The position numbers and the translations under genes are program-made. From NCBI RefSeq assembly GCF_030268885.1, contig NZ_BSSA01000017.1, forward strand, positions 1 through 64,000: DNA of 64,000 bases, given 5' to 3'. This DNA comes from Kitasatospora phosalacinea. GTDB lineage: Bacteria; Actinomycetota; Actinomycetes; Streptomycetales; Streptomycetaceae. Of the stretch, positions 53,166 through 63,000 are shown piece by piece (within the stretch, counting starts at the first letter, position 1; each line of letters opens with the position of its first letter). The notes below the pieces were generated by a model, which worked only from the letters and a program-made list of their open reading frames with translations, searched no databases and was not told the DNA's origin.

Positions 53166-54524
53166 TCAGAGGAGCTTGCGCGGGGCGACGGCCGGGCCCG
53201 GGTCGGCGGGGGTGCGGTGCGGGTGGAGCAGGGCGGCCGCGCCGCGGAGCCGGGCGGCGGTGCGGGCGGGGAGGACGAGGGTGTAGAGGTGGCCCTCGCC
53301 GCGGGGGCCCTCGACGAGCCAGGAGGTCCAGGGGAGTTGGAGGGTGGCGGCGGGGCTGAAGGCGAGGGGGCGCTGCCCGGCGAGGGGGAGGTCCTGGAGG
53401 CCGAGGCGGCACCAGTTGGAGAGGGTGAGGGTGCGGCGGGACGGGTCGAAGCCGACCGGGAGGCAGGCGGCGGCCCGGTCGCGGCCGATCCGTTCGAGGA
53501 AGCGCAGGTTGCTCCGGACGCTGAGGTGCTTCTCGGTGAACTCCTCGACGGCGGTGCGCAGTTCGGCGGCGTACCGGGCGGGCGGGGTGCCGGGCCGGTA
53601 GGGGAGGCGGATCTCGCCGAGCAGGTTGCCGAGGGTGGTGTCGGGCAGGCCGAGGACGCGGCGGAGGTTGACCGGCACGGTGAGGGTCTGCTCCTCGTCG
53701 CCCGCGCCGTCGACCTCGCGCAGGACGTGCAGCAGGTGGGCGCAGAGGGCGTCGTTGGTGGAGAGGCGGCGCCCGGCCTCGGCGCTGTGGGCGGCGCGCA
53801 GGCGCTCGGTCTCGGCGGGGGAGAACCAGATCTGGACGGTGCGGTTGGCGAGCCCGGCGGCGGCGACGGCGCGGCGCAGTTCGGCGGCCTCGGCCGGGTC
53901 GGGCAGGCGCAGGGAGGGGGTGCCGCAGTCCGCGGCGGGGAGGTGGGCGTCGAGGTGGAGGTCGCGGTCGGGCGCGCGGACGGGTTCGGGCGGTTCGGTG
54001 CCCTCGGTGCAGGCGGACCAGGTGCGCACCAGCAGGGCGAAGGTCTGCATGTCGCCGACGGCGTGGTGCCAGGAGACGCCGAGCGCGCAGGTGCCGTCGG
54101 CGAGCCGGTTGAGCCGGACGGTGAGCAGCGGCAGCGGTGCGCGGCGGGCCTCGGCGGCGCGGACGTGGTCGACCAGGCCGCTGTTGGGCAGCACCATCCG
54201 GTCGAGGGCCTCGGTGAGGGTGTACGGGGCGTCGGCGACGGTGAAGGGGACGCCGCTGTCGTCGGGGTCGATCCACAGGTCGCCGCGGTCGTCGGTGCGC
54301 AGCCGTCCGGCGAACTCGGGGAGCCGCTCCAGGGCGCGGGCGAGTCCGGCGGCGAGGGCGTCGGGGTCGAGCGGCTGCGCGTGGAAGAGGACCACGGAGA
54401 CGGGCAGGTCGGCGAGGAGCAGGTCGCCGACGGAGCAGCGGACGGGCCCGGGCCCGGACGGTCCGCCCGGGCGCCCGGCCCGGACGGTGCGGGTCTCGGT
54501 GTCGGACGCCAGTGTGCCGGCCAT
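53166..54524 (-). CDS. BAHD-like (transferase family) acyltransferase
   Basis: 452-residue soluble enzyme with CoA-acyltransferase motifs: HHAVGD with His154 and Asp158 (the HxxxD motif), preceded by VSWHHA. Later comes LSNWCRL, at the place where plant and fungal BAHD enzymes have SWxRL before DFGWG; the DFGWG loop itself is degenerate. Length (450) and two-domain layout fit BAHD enzymes, which acylate alcohols or amines of secondary metabolites with acyl-CoA. A wax-ester synthase or NRPS condensation domain is less likely given the missing HHxxxDG. No biosynthetic cluster surrounds it. It is convergent with the flavoprotein gene. Confidence 0.75.
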   Translation of the reverse strand: MAGTLASDTETRTVRAGRPGGPSGPGPVRCSVGDLLLADLPVSVVLFHAQPLDPDALAAGLARALERLPEFAGRLRTDDRGDLWIDPDDSGVPFTVADAPYTLTEALDRMVLPNSGLVDHVRAAEARRAPLPLLTVRLNRLADGTCALGVSWHHAVGDMQTFALLVRTWSACTEGTEPPEPVRAPDRDLHLDAHLPAADCGTPSLRLPDPAEAAELRRAVAAAGLANRTVQIWFSPAETERLRAAHSAEAGRRLSTNDALCAHLLHVLREVDGAGDEEQTLTVPVNLRRVLGLPDTTLGNLLGEIRLPYRPGTPPARYAAELRTAVEEFTEKHLSVRSNLRFLERIGRDRAAACLPVGFDPSRRTLTLSNWCRLGLQDLPLAGQRPLAFSPAATLQLPWTSWLVEGPRGEGHLYTLVLPARTAARLRGAAALLHPHRTPADPGPAVAPRKLL

Positions 54525-54839
54525 GCAGGTCCCCTCCCCGGATCGACGGGGGAACGATAGGGCGCCGCGGCCGGGGGAACCAGAGGTGCCCGAACGACCG
54601 GTTCCGGTTCGAGGGGCTATGTGGCGTTTCTCATACTCGTGCCCGAAAAGGCGGAAACCGGGTGATGTGCGGTTTTCGTCCCCGAGTGAGGAGCGGCCCG
54701 CAAGGCCGAAACGAAGGCTTATAGCGTCAAAAGATCATGCAATCAACGGAAAGATACCGTATCACTTCGATGAAACCCAGGTTTCTCCCCGGCTTCGACC
54801 TGGGCTCGCTGCGGAAACAGTGGGAGCTACGGTTCCGGC
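54525..54839. other. Divergent region BAHD / permease
   Basis: 315 bases, gene-free and unusually AT-rich at 54630-54790. It holds the promoters of both divergent genes. TTATAGCG near 54719-54726 may be a -10 element for the permease. The dyad at 54772-54785 is listed separately. Confidence 0.45.
54772..54785. promoter_or_regulatory. Palindrome before the amino-acid permease
   Basis: GAAACC-CA-GGTTTC, 6-bp perfect arms with a 2-base spacer, 54 bases upstream of the permease ATG (54840). Probable operator or part of a leader structure. Confidence 0.45.
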
Positions 54840-56399
54840 ATGGTTCAGCTCCACAACCGCCCGGGCGTCGACGAAGCCCCCGGCGCCCAACCCTCGGGGG
54901 GCGTCCGCTCCAAGGGCCTCGACAGCAACTCGGTGGGCCTGCTCGGCAACGCGGTGATCGGCGTGTCCACCGTCGCCCCGGTGTACTGCCTGACCACCAC
55001 CCTGGGCACCACGGTGGCCGCGGTCGGCCTGCAGATGCCGGCGCTCTTCCTGGCCGGCTTCCTGCCGATGATGCTGGTGGCCTTCGCCTACCGGGAGCTG
55101 AACAAGGAGATCCCGGACAGCGGCACCTCGTTCACCTGGACGGTCAAGGCGTTCGGCCCCAAGGTCGGCTGGATGTGCGGCTGGGGGCTGGTGATCGCGA
55201 CGATCATCGTGCTGTCCAACCTCGCGGGCGTCGCCACCGAGTACCTGTACCTGCTGCTGGGCGAGATCACCCGCAGCGACTCGGTCGCCGCGCTCAACGG
55301 GAACAAGCTGGTCCACGTGGCCACCTGCCTGGCGCTGATCGCGGTGGCCACCATGATCAGCTACCGCGGCATGACCGCCACCAAGGGCGTCCAGTACGCC
55401 CTGGTCGGGCTGCAGCTCGCCGTCCTCGGCCTGTTCGGCGTGATGGCGATCGTCAAGGCCGCCGGCCACGGCGCGGCCGGTTCGCTGGACTTCTCCTGGA
55501 GCTGGCTCGACCCGTTCCAGGCCAGCTCCTTCACCTCCTTCGTGGCGGGCCTGTCGCTGTCGCTGTTCATGTACTGGGGCTGGGACGCCTGCCTGAGCGC
55601 CAACGAGGAGACCGGCGGCAGCGAGAAGACCCCCGGCCGGGCCGCGATGCTGGCCATGGCGGTGCTGGTCGGCTCCTACCTGTTCACCGCCGTCGCGGTG
55701 CAGATGTACGCGGGCGTCGGCACCACCGGCACCGGCCTCGGCAACCCCGAGACCTCCTCCAACGTGCTGGCGGTGCTGGCCGGCCCGGTGATGGGCACCG
55801 GCCTGGGCGTGCTGCTGTTCGTCGCCGTGCTGGCCTCCGCCTCGGCGAGCCTGCAGACCACCTTCATCCCGGTCAGCCGCACCGTGCTGGCGATGAGCGT
55901 GTACGAGGCGCTGCCCGCCTCCTTCACCACCGTCAACGAGCGCCACCGGACCCCGGGCCGGGCGATCGTCACCGCCGGGGTCGGCACCGGCGCGTTCTAC
56001 ACCGTGATGACCCTGGTCAGCTCGCACGTGCTGGCCGACACCATCGCCGCGCTGACGCTGATGATCTGCTTCTACTACTCGCTGACCGCGTTCGCCTGCG
56101 CCTGGTACTTCCGCCGCGACCTGCGCCGCTCGGTCCGCGACGCGCTGCTCAAGTGCGTCTTCCCGCTGCTCGGCGGCCTCACCCTGGCCGCGATCTTCGG
56201 CAAGTCGCTGGTCGACATGGTCGACCCCTCGTACGGCAGCGGCAGTTCGGTGTTCGGCGTCGGTTCGGTGTTCGTGGTCGGGGCCGGGCTGCTGGCCCTC
56301 GGCCTGGTGGTGATGGCCGTGATGATGCGCCGCAGCCCGGCGTTCTTCCGCGGCGAGGTGCTCACCCGGGACACCCCCGCCCTGGTCATCCCCGACTGA
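54840..56399 (+). CDS. APC-family amino-acid permease
   Basis: 519 residues with 12 membrane spans. The substrate-binding unwound helix 1 appears as LGNAVIGVSTVAPVYCL; RELNKEIPDSGTSFTWTVKAFG and MCGWGLVIATIIVL are typical of the APC superfamily (amino acid/polyamine/organocation). Helix 6 is FMYWGWDACLSANEET. It is closer to the putative glutamate/ethanolamine-type permeases than to lysine permeases, but the substrate is undefined. Start ATG 54840. It is a single gene followed by a strong terminator. Confidence 0.9.
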   Translation: MVQLHNRPGVDEAPGAQPSGGVRSKGLDSNSVGLLGNAVIGVSTVAPVYCLTTTLGTTVAAVGLQMPALFLAGFLPMMLVAFAYRELNKEIPDSGTSFTWTVKAFGPKVGWMCGWGLVIATIIVLSNLAGVATEYLYLLLGEITRSDSVAALNGNKLVHVATCLALIAVATMISYRGMTATKGVQYALVGLQLAVLGLFGVMAIVKAAGHGAAGSLDFSWSWLDPFQASSFTSFVAGLSLSLFMYWGWDACLSANEETGGSEKTPGRAAMLAMAVLVGSYLFTAVAVQMYAGVGTTGTGLGNPETSSNVLAVLAGPVMGTGLGVLLFVAVLASASASLQTTFIPVSRTVLAMSVYEALPASFTTVNERHRTPGRAIVTAGVGTGAFYTVMTLVSSHVLADTIAALTLMICFYYSLTAFACAWYFRRDLRRSVRDALLKCVFPLLGGLTLAAIFGKSLVDMVDPSYGSGSSVFGVGSVFVVGAGLLALGLVVMAVMMRRSPAFFRGEVLTRDTPALVIPD

Positions 56400-56411
56400 G
56401 CCGGGGAGGAG

Positions 56412-56449
56412 CGAAGGGCCCGGACCGCACCTGCGGTCCGGGCCCTTCG
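56412..56449. terminator. Bidirectional terminator after the permease
   Basis: An 18-bp perfect hairpin (56412-56429 with 56432-56449) with a CC loop. It lies between the permease stop (56399) and the convergent NAD(P)-binding gene stop (56466). Confidence 0.85.
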
Positions 56450-56465
56450 GCGTCCCGTGGCGGGC

Positions 56466-57116
56466 TCAGTACGCGACGGTGAAGCGCTCGCCGATGTGCT
56501 TCGGGTCCTCGACCTCGTCCAGCAGCGCCACCGCGTAGTCCTCGGTGGAGATCCGGCTCTCGCCGTCCGCGCCGATCAGCAGGTCCTCCAGGGCGGTGCG
56601 GTAGGTGCCGGTGCGCTCGCCGGGGGCGATGGTGCCCGCGGGGGAGAGGTTGGTCCAGCGCAGGTCGGTGACGGTGCGCAGGTAGTCCAGCGCGTCGCCG
56701 TGCGCGTGCATGATCTGCAGCAGGAACTCCGGCAGGCCCTCGGCGTCCCAGACCTGCTTGCCGTCGGGGGTGCGCAGCGAGCCCGCGCCGCCCACCGTGA
56801 CCAGCCGCGGCGCGTCGGCGCCCAGCGTGCGCAGCCCGGCCACCAGCGACTCGAAGGACGGCTCGATCAGCGCCTGGTGGCCCGGCCCGTCGCCGCCGCC
56901 GACCGCGCTGACCACCACGTCCGCGCCCTTGGCGCTGTCGGCCACCGAGGCCGGGTCCAGCACGTCGCCGGTCACGACGGTCAGCGCGGGGTGGGTGAAC
57001 GTCAGCTTCGCGGGGTCGCGGACCACCGCGGTCACGGTGTGCCCGCGGCGCAGCGCCTCGTCCAGCACGCGGGAGCCGATGGTGCCGGTGGCGCCGTACA
57101 GGGTGATGGTGCTCAT
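56466..57116 (-). CDS. NAD(P)H-binding atypical SDR
   Basis: 216 residues. The Rossmann nucleotide-binding loop is TLYGATGTIGSRV, with RDPAKL after the second strand, then DVVVSAVGG. The family is NmrA-like / SDR-a5 (NAD(P)H-binding PF13460 type), which lacks the classical Tyr-x3-Lys pair and often senses redox state or reduces flavin/quinone. ATG 57116. It is divergent from gcl across a 277-base regulatory region. Confidence 0.88.
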   Translation of the reverse strand: MSTITLYGATGTIGSRVLDEALRRGHTVTAVVRDPAKLTFTHPALTVVTGDVLDPASVADSAKGADVVVSAVGGGDGPGHQALIEPSFESLVAGLRTLGADAPRLVTVGGAGSLRTPDGKQVWDAEGLPEFLLQIMHAHGDALDYLRTVTDLRWTNLSPAGTIAPGERTGTYRTALEDLLIGADGESRISTEDYAVALLDEVEDPKHIGERFTVAY

Positions 57117-57300
57117 CGTGGTCGTGTCTCCTCTGGTGGGTTCGCCGCTTGGCGTTTTCGGTCGACAGCTCGACCGTACGGTGGGTGCGGGCAGGTGGGC
57201 GAGGTGCCGGGCCGACAGGTCCTGGTGAAAAACGGACAGCCGGGTGGGGCGGCCCGCCGGTCTCGGCGGGCAGATCTGCAACGTTTTGTTGAAACCTACC

Positions 57301-57371
57301 TTGACGGCCCCGGCGCGGCCGTCTTAGCTTGCTTTCGCATTACAAAACTATTCTTCCGTATCGTGGAAGAA
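57301..57371 (+). promoter_or_regulatory. gcl promoter and operator
   Basis: The -35 TTGACG (57301-57306) and -10 TAGCTT (57325-57330) are 18 bases apart. Downstream is the dyad TTCTTCC-GTATCGT-GGAAGAA (57351-57371; 7-bp perfect arms), 22 bases before the gcl ATG. A repressor there would block transcription. AllR/IclR-type control by glyoxylate is known for gcl in other bacteria; the identity of the regulator here is inference. Confidence 0.65.
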
Positions 57372-57393
57372 GCGTCGACGGTAGGAGTAGCCG

Positions 57394-59164
<1,771 letters not shown>

Positions 59165-59175
<11 letters not shown>

Positions 59176-59305
59176 AACGCGGGTGCAGGGCCCTGCCGGT
59201 GAGCCAGAGCGCGAGCACGAGGAGGCTCGCCAGCAGGGCCGGGGCGGCGAGGTGGGTGATGGACCAGGTGACGAGGGCGAGGGCGATCAGGGCGACGAGC
59301 AGCAC
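59165..59305 (-). CDS. 46-residue membrane protein, not previously listed
   Basis: GTG 59305 to TGA 59165, overlapping the 3' end of gcl by 11 bases. Almost all residues are hydrophobic: LLVALIALALVTWSITHLAA, then ALLASLLVLALWLTG, ending RALHPRSRR (positive inside). This fits a two-span hairpin. A strong GGAGG lies eight bases upstream of the GTG. The gene is divergent from a FabR-like TetR regulator and preceded by two copies of that regulator's likely operator. Function unknown; expected to sit in the inner membrane and to be regulated by lipid state. Confidence 0.6.
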
Positions 59306-59324
59306 GGTGGCACCTCCGAGTTCG

Positions 59325-59344
59325 GTGAACGAGTGTTCGCTGAA
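59325..59344. promoter_or_regulatory. FabR-box-like operator, copy 1
   Basis: GTGAACGAGTGTTCGCTGAA, with inner dyad GAAC-GAGT-GTTC. It matches copy 2 (59381-59400) at 15 of 20 bases and shares GTGTTCGCTG with the known E. coli FabR box, as I recall it. It sits 20 bases upstream of the small membrane-protein gene. Confidence 0.65.
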
Positions 59345-59380
59345 TGCCGGTCAGTACTCTAGTGGGGCTGGCCAGATTCG

Positions 59381-59400
59381 GCAAACGACTGTTTACTGAA
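59381..59400. promoter_or_regulatory. FabR-box-like operator, copy 2
   Basis: GCAAACGACTGTTTACTGAA, with inner dyad AAAC-GACT-GTTT, 56 bases from copy 1 and only four bases before the start codon of the TetR gene. The regulator therefore probably represses its own leaderless or near-leaderless transcript, and the divergent small gene. Confidence 0.65.
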
Positions 59401-59404
59401 CCCC

Positions 59405-60073
59405 GTGACGAGCCGCCCTGACCCCGCCCCCGCCCCTGACCCCGCCCCCGCCCCTGCTCCCGCCGCCGGTGTCCGGCAGGCGCAGAAGCAGGCCAGTCGC
59501 CGCGCCCTGCTGGACGCCGCCCTCGGGCTGCTGGAGCAGCAGAACCTGAGCGGCCTGGGGGTGCGCGAGGTGACCCGGGCCGCGGGGCTGTCGCCCGCCG
59601 GGTTCTACCGGCACTTCGCGGACCTCGCGGAGCTGGGCGTGGTGCTGGTCGAGGAGTCGCTGGCGAACCTGCACGTGATGGTCCGGGCGGTGTTCGCGGG
59701 CAGCGGCGAGCCCGAGCTGCTGATCGACCGCTCGGTCGAGGTGATCGCCGCGCACGTGGCGGAGCACCCCGCGTACCTCCGTTTCCTGGCCCGCGAGCGG
59801 CACGGCGGGGTGAAGTCCGTCCGGGACGCCGTTGCCGCCGAACTGGCGCGGTTCGCCGAGGAGTTGGCGGATCTGCTGGCCGTCCAGCCGGACACCGCCG
59901 CCTGGTCGGCGGCCGACCGCCGGATGCTGGCGGAGCTGTACGTGGACCGGATGGTCTCCACTGCGCTGGCGCTGGTCGAGGCGGACGCGGAGGAGCGGGC
60001 GGCGATCGCGCGCACGGTGCGGACCCAGCTGCGGCTGATCAACCTGGGCAGCCGCCACTGGCAGGCGAGTTGA
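59405..60073 (+). CDS. FabR-like TetR-family regulator
   Basis: 222 residues. After a 22-residue Pro/Ala repeat N-terminus comes QAQKQASRRALLDAALGLLEQ, then VREVTRAAGLSPAGFYRHFADLAELG, almost the FabR recognition helix (REV-R-AGI-PTSFYRHF). The middle and C-terminal parts also follow FabR: YLRFLARERHGG, RTVRTQLRLINLG, and a final RHW. FabR senses acyl-ACP/CoA saturation and represses unsaturated fatty-acid genes in gammaproteobacteria; here the only linked target is the 46-residue membrane protein. The start GTG 59405 lies just after operator copy 2. Confidence 0.85.
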   Translation: MTSRPDPAPAPDPAPAPAPAAGVRQAQKQASRRALLDAALGLLEQQNLSGLGVREVTRAAGLSPAGFYRHFADLAELGVVLVEESLANLHVMVRAVFAGSGEPELLIDRSVEVIAAHVAEHPAYLRFLARERHGGVKSVRDAVAAELARFAEELADLLAVQPDTAAWSAADRRMLAELYVDRMVSTALALVEADAEERAAIARTVRTQLRLINLGSRHWQAS

Positions 60074-60110
60074 CGCTCCGTCGGGAGGGACGGGCTCCGG
60101 GGCCGCACCC

Positions 60111-60139
60111 TTGACACGGTGTCATGGGCGCGCCAACTT
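60111..60139 (+). promoter_or_regulatory. Promoter of the secreted protease
   Basis: A -35 TTGACA (60111-60116, perfect consensus) and a weak -10 CAACTT (60134-60139) 17 bases apart. The -35 overlaps the palindrome TGACACGGTGTCA (60112-60124). A nine-base direct repeat CCCCAGTGG follows in the leader. Confidence 0.6.
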
Positions 60140-60195
60140 AGGGGAACCCCAGTGGAACCCCCAGTGGTACCCCCACACCCCCGAGAGGCACCCTC

Positions 60196-61014
60196 ATGAA
60201 GAAGCCGCTCACCGGCGCGCTCTGCGCGCTCACCCTCGCCGGGGCCACCGCCCTGGTCACCGCCGCCCCCGCGTCCGCCGCCACGGTCAACTTCGCCGGG
60301 ACGGTCGCGCTCAGCAACTGCTCCGGCTCCCTCGTCCGGATGCCCACCTCCGTCGACAGCGACCCCGGGCTGATCCTCACCAACGGCCACTGCCTGGAGA
60401 GCGGCATGCCCGCCGCCGGGCAGGTGATCACCAACCAGGCCTCCACCCGCAGCTTCACCCTGCTCAGCTCCACCGGCGGCAACCTCGGCACGGTGCGCGC
60501 CAACCGGGTCCTGTACTCGACGATGACCGACACCGACGTCACCCTCTACCGGCTGAGCACCAGCTACGCGACGATCAAGAGCCGCTACGGGATATCCCCG
60601 CTGACCATGTCCACCACCCACCCGGTGGCCGGCAGCTCGATCAAGGTGGTCTCCGGCTACTGGAAGAAGATCTACTCCTGCAGCGTCGACGGCTTCGCCT
60701 ACCGGCTCAAGGAGGGCGGCTGGACCTTCAAGGACTCGCTCCGCTACACCTCCGGCTGCGACATCATCGGCGGCACCTCCGGCTCCCCGGTGGTCGACGC
60801 CACCAGCGGCCAGGTCGTCGCGGTGAACAACACGCTGAACGAGGACGGCCAGACCTGCACGCTGAACAACCCCTGCGAGGTCGACCAGAACGGCACCGTC
60901 ACGATCCACCCCGGCATCGGCTACGCCCAGGAGACCTACACCATCCCCAACTGCTTCGCCCCGGGCAACGTCCTCGACCTGACCCGGACGGGCTGCGTGC
61001 TGCCCCGCCCGTAG
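60196..61014 (+). CDS. Secreted trypsin-like serine protease
   Basis: 272 residues. A Sec signal peptide (MKKPLTGALCALTLAGATAL...) has a likely cut after ASA (residue 28). The triad is His65 (LTNGHC), Asp114 (DTDVTLYRL) and Ser197 (GGTSGSPVV). There are several cysteines (NCSGSL, YSCSVDG, SGCDII, TCTLNNPC, PNCFAPG, TGCVLP) for extracellular disulfides. It is a V8/trypsin-like S1 protease without pro-domain. It differs from the lipoprotein protease at 994-1764 in Cys content and anchoring. ATG 60196 has GAGAGG upstream. It is a single gene with a consensus promoter. Confidence 0.9.
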   Translation: MKKPLTGALCALTLAGATALVTAAPASAATVNFAGTVALSNCSGSLVRMPTSVDSDPGLILTNGHCLESGMPAAGQVITNQASTRSFTLLSSTGGNLGTVRANRVLYSTMTDTDVTLYRLSTSYATIKSRYGISPLTMSTTHPVAGSSIKVVSGYWKKIYSCSVDGFAYRLKEGGWTFKDSLRYTSGCDIIGGTSGSPVVDATSGQVVAVNNTLNEDGQTCTLNNPCEVDQNGTVTIHPGIGYAQETYTIPNCFAPGNVLDLTRTGCVLPRP

Positions 61015-61065
61015 CGCCCGCCCGGGGGCGCCGCGTCCGGGCGGTCGGCCGGCTGCAGGTCGGCG

Positions 61066-61097
61066 CCGCTCGCCCGGGCGCGGCCCCGGGCGAGCGG
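61066..61097 (+). terminator. Terminator of the secreted protease
   Basis: A 13-bp stem (61066-61078 with 61085-61097) with a 6-base loop, 52 bases after the protease stop. Confidence 0.7.
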
Positions 61098-61192
61098 CGG
61101 GCACGGCGGGCTCGCGCCGTCGGGCGCCGGGATAAGCGCTGCTAGCGTGGCGGCCGTCGAGGTTCCGTTGTGGTGGAAGGGTCGCGCCGGCG

Positions 61193-61678
61193 ATGGCCAA
61201 GTTCCTGCTGAGTCTGCACCTGCTGGTCGTCGCGCTGTGCATCGGTCCGGTCGCGGTGGCGGTGAGCATGTTCCCGCGCAAGGCGAGGGCCGCGCTCGCG
61301 GCGGGGCCGGAACAGGCGGGCGCGCAGGCGTCGGTGCGGCTGCTGCACCGGATCAGCAACGTGTACGCGCTGATCGGCCTGGGCGTCCCGGTGCTGGGCA
61401 TCGGCACCGCGCAGGCGATGGGCGTGCTGGGCAACGCCTGGCTGATCACCTCGATCGTGCTGACGGCCCTCGCGGCGGGCGTGCTGCTGCTGGTCGTGCT
61501 GCCCGGTCAGCAGGCGACCGTCGACGCGCTGGACGCCACCGAGGACCGGGACGCCGAAACGGCCCGCGCCACCGGGAAGTTGAGGACGCTGCCGATGACG
61601 GCGGGCGTGTTCAACCTGCTGTGGGCGGTCGTCCTGGTGCTGATGGTCATCCGGCCGGGGTCGACGAACGGGGCGTGA
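61193..61678 (+). CDS. DUF2269-like four-span membrane protein
   Basis: 161 residues with four hydrophobic segments (FLLSLHLLVVALCIGPVAVA, VYALIGLGVPVLGIGTAQAM, WLITSIVLTALAAGVLLLVV and TAGVFNLLWAVVLVLMVI). This resembles small DUF2269-type or copper-resistance-D-like membrane proteins; the function is unknown. The 3' end overlaps the convergent DUF2277 gene by 32 bases. Start ATG 61193. Confidence 0.75.
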   Translation: MAKFLLSLHLLVVALCIGPVAVAVSMFPRKARAALAAGPEQAGAQASVRLLHRISNVYALIGLGVPVLGIGTAQAMGVLGNAWLITSIVLTALAAGVLLLVVLPGQQATVDALDATEDRDAETARATGKLRTLPMTAGVFNLLWAVVLVLMVIRPGSTNGA

Positions 61679-61883
61679 CCCCGCGGACCTCGATCGAGGC
61701 GAGCAACTGGGCGGTGGCGGCCGCGACGGCGGCCACCGCCGCGTCGAACGCCTCGCGGTTGTGCGCCGCGGGCACCCGGAACCCGGAGATCTTGCGGACG
61801 TACTGGAGCGCCGCCGCGTGCACGTCCTCGGGGGTGGCGTCGGGCGTCATCGGCGGGCGGAGCGTCTTGATGCTTCGGCACAT
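61647..61883 (-). CDS. DUF2277 family protein
   Basis: 78 residues. It begins MCRSIKTLRPPMTPDATPED, then AAALQYVRKISGFRVPAAHN and REAFDAAVAAVAAATAQLL, the characteristic short DUF2277 sequence (MCRxIKxLR start). The function is unknown. ATG 61883 was chosen as the family start. Its last 32 bases overlap the convergent gene on the other strand, so one of the two ends may be misassigned, but both frames look genuine. Confidence 0.85.
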   Translation of the reverse strand: MCRSIKTLRPPMTPDATPEDVHAAALQYVRKISGFRVPAAHNREAFDAAVAAVAAATAQLLASIEVRGVTPRSSTPAG

Positions 61884-61918
61884 GCCTCCAGTCTGCCGCG
61901 CCCCGCTGACAGCGGCGC

Positions 61919-62905
61919 TCAGCCGGGCAGTTGGCGCAGCCGGGCCCCGGCCCGCTTGACCGCGCGGGCCACGATCGCGGTCTCCACCCGCCGCACCCCG
62001 AGCGGGCCCAGCACCTCGGTCTGGAACCGGTACAGCGCCGCGTGGTCGGGGCAGAACACGGCGGCCATCAGGTTGCTCGGCCCGCTGGTGGCCAGCACCC
62101 CGTGCACCTGCGGGTGCCGGGCCAGCGCCTCGCCGGTCGCGGCCAGGCGCCCGGGTTCGACGTCCAGCCACAGGTTGGCGTCCACGGTGACGCCGAGCAG
62201 CCGCGGGTCCACGCTGACGTGGGTGCGCAGCAGCCCGCCCGCGTCGAGCCGGAGCAGGCGGCGGCGGACGGTCGACTCGGGCACCGCCAGCGCGGCGGCC
62301 AGCGCGGCGTGCGAGCGGCGGGCGTCGACGCCCAGCGCGTCCAGCAGCCGGTGGTCGAGCGCGTCCAGGGCGGGCGGCGCCCCGGACCCGGCGGGCGGCG
62401 GCGGGGCCAGCGCGGCCTCCTGATCGGCCGTCAGCGCGCCGCAGCGCCAGGCGGAGGCGTCCGCGAACAGGTGCAGCACGGCGTGCGCGGTGGACTCCAG
62501 CACCGCGTCGGTGGCCGGGAGCCGCCCGTGCAGCAGCCGGTCGCGGGCGGTCGCGTCGGCCAGCACCACCGCCGACACCTCCTGCCCGCCGAGCATCACG
62601 TCGACGAACGGCACCGCCTCCTGCGCGGCCAGCGCCAGCGCGATCGCGTCGACCCGCCCGCGCAGCACCCGCACCCGCAGCAGCAGCGCGCCGAGCGCGG
62701 CCGCCCGGGCGTCCGGCATCCGCACCACCGTGACGGCGCCCGTCCCCAGCAGCCGCCCCAGCCGCCGGGTCACCGTCCGCGCGGAGACCCCCAGCACCCC
62801 GGCGATCCGCCCCGGCTCGGCCCGCCCGTCCACCTGCAGGGCGTGCACCAGCTGCCGGTCCAGCGCGTCCAGCACGGTGGCGGGATCCGTCGCCTCGGTG
62901 TCCAT
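61919..62905 (-). CDS. Double-HTH Lrp/AsnC-type regulator
   Basis: 328 residues, twice the usual Lrp size. There are two AsnC-type HTH modules: VLDALDRQLVHALQVDGRAE, then GVSARTVTRRLGRL, near the start; and LDALDHRLLDALGVDARRSH, then VPESTVRRRLLRL, at about 175-225. Each is followed by a ligand-binding-like domain; the second ends VRRVETAIVARAVKRAG. Such tandem Lrp proteins exist in actinobacteria and may act as pseudo-dimers. It is divergent from the phosphatase-like gene at 63001. Regulated genes are unknown. Confidence 0.85.
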   Translation of the reverse strand: MDTEATDPATVLDALDRQLVHALQVDGRAEPGRIAGVLGVSARTVTRRLGRLLGTGAVTVVRMPDARAAALGALLLRVRVLRGRVDAIALALAAQEAVPFVDVMLGGQEVSAVVLADATARDRLLHGRLPATDAVLESTAHAVLHLFADASAWRCGALTADQEAALAPPPPAGSGAPPALDALDHRLLDALGVDARRSHAALAAALAVPESTVRRRLLRLDAGGLLRTHVSVDPRLLGVTVDANLWLDVEPGRLAATGEALARHPQVHGVLATSGPSNLMAAVFCPDHAALYRFQTEVLGPLGVRRVETAIVARAVKRAGARLRQLPG

Positions 62906-63000
62906 GGTGTCCGATCTCCGTCGCTCCAGGCCCCGGGACGTCCCGGAGCGCCGCCCCGACGGTACTCCTGGACCACCACCGGAACGAAGGAGGACCCCCC

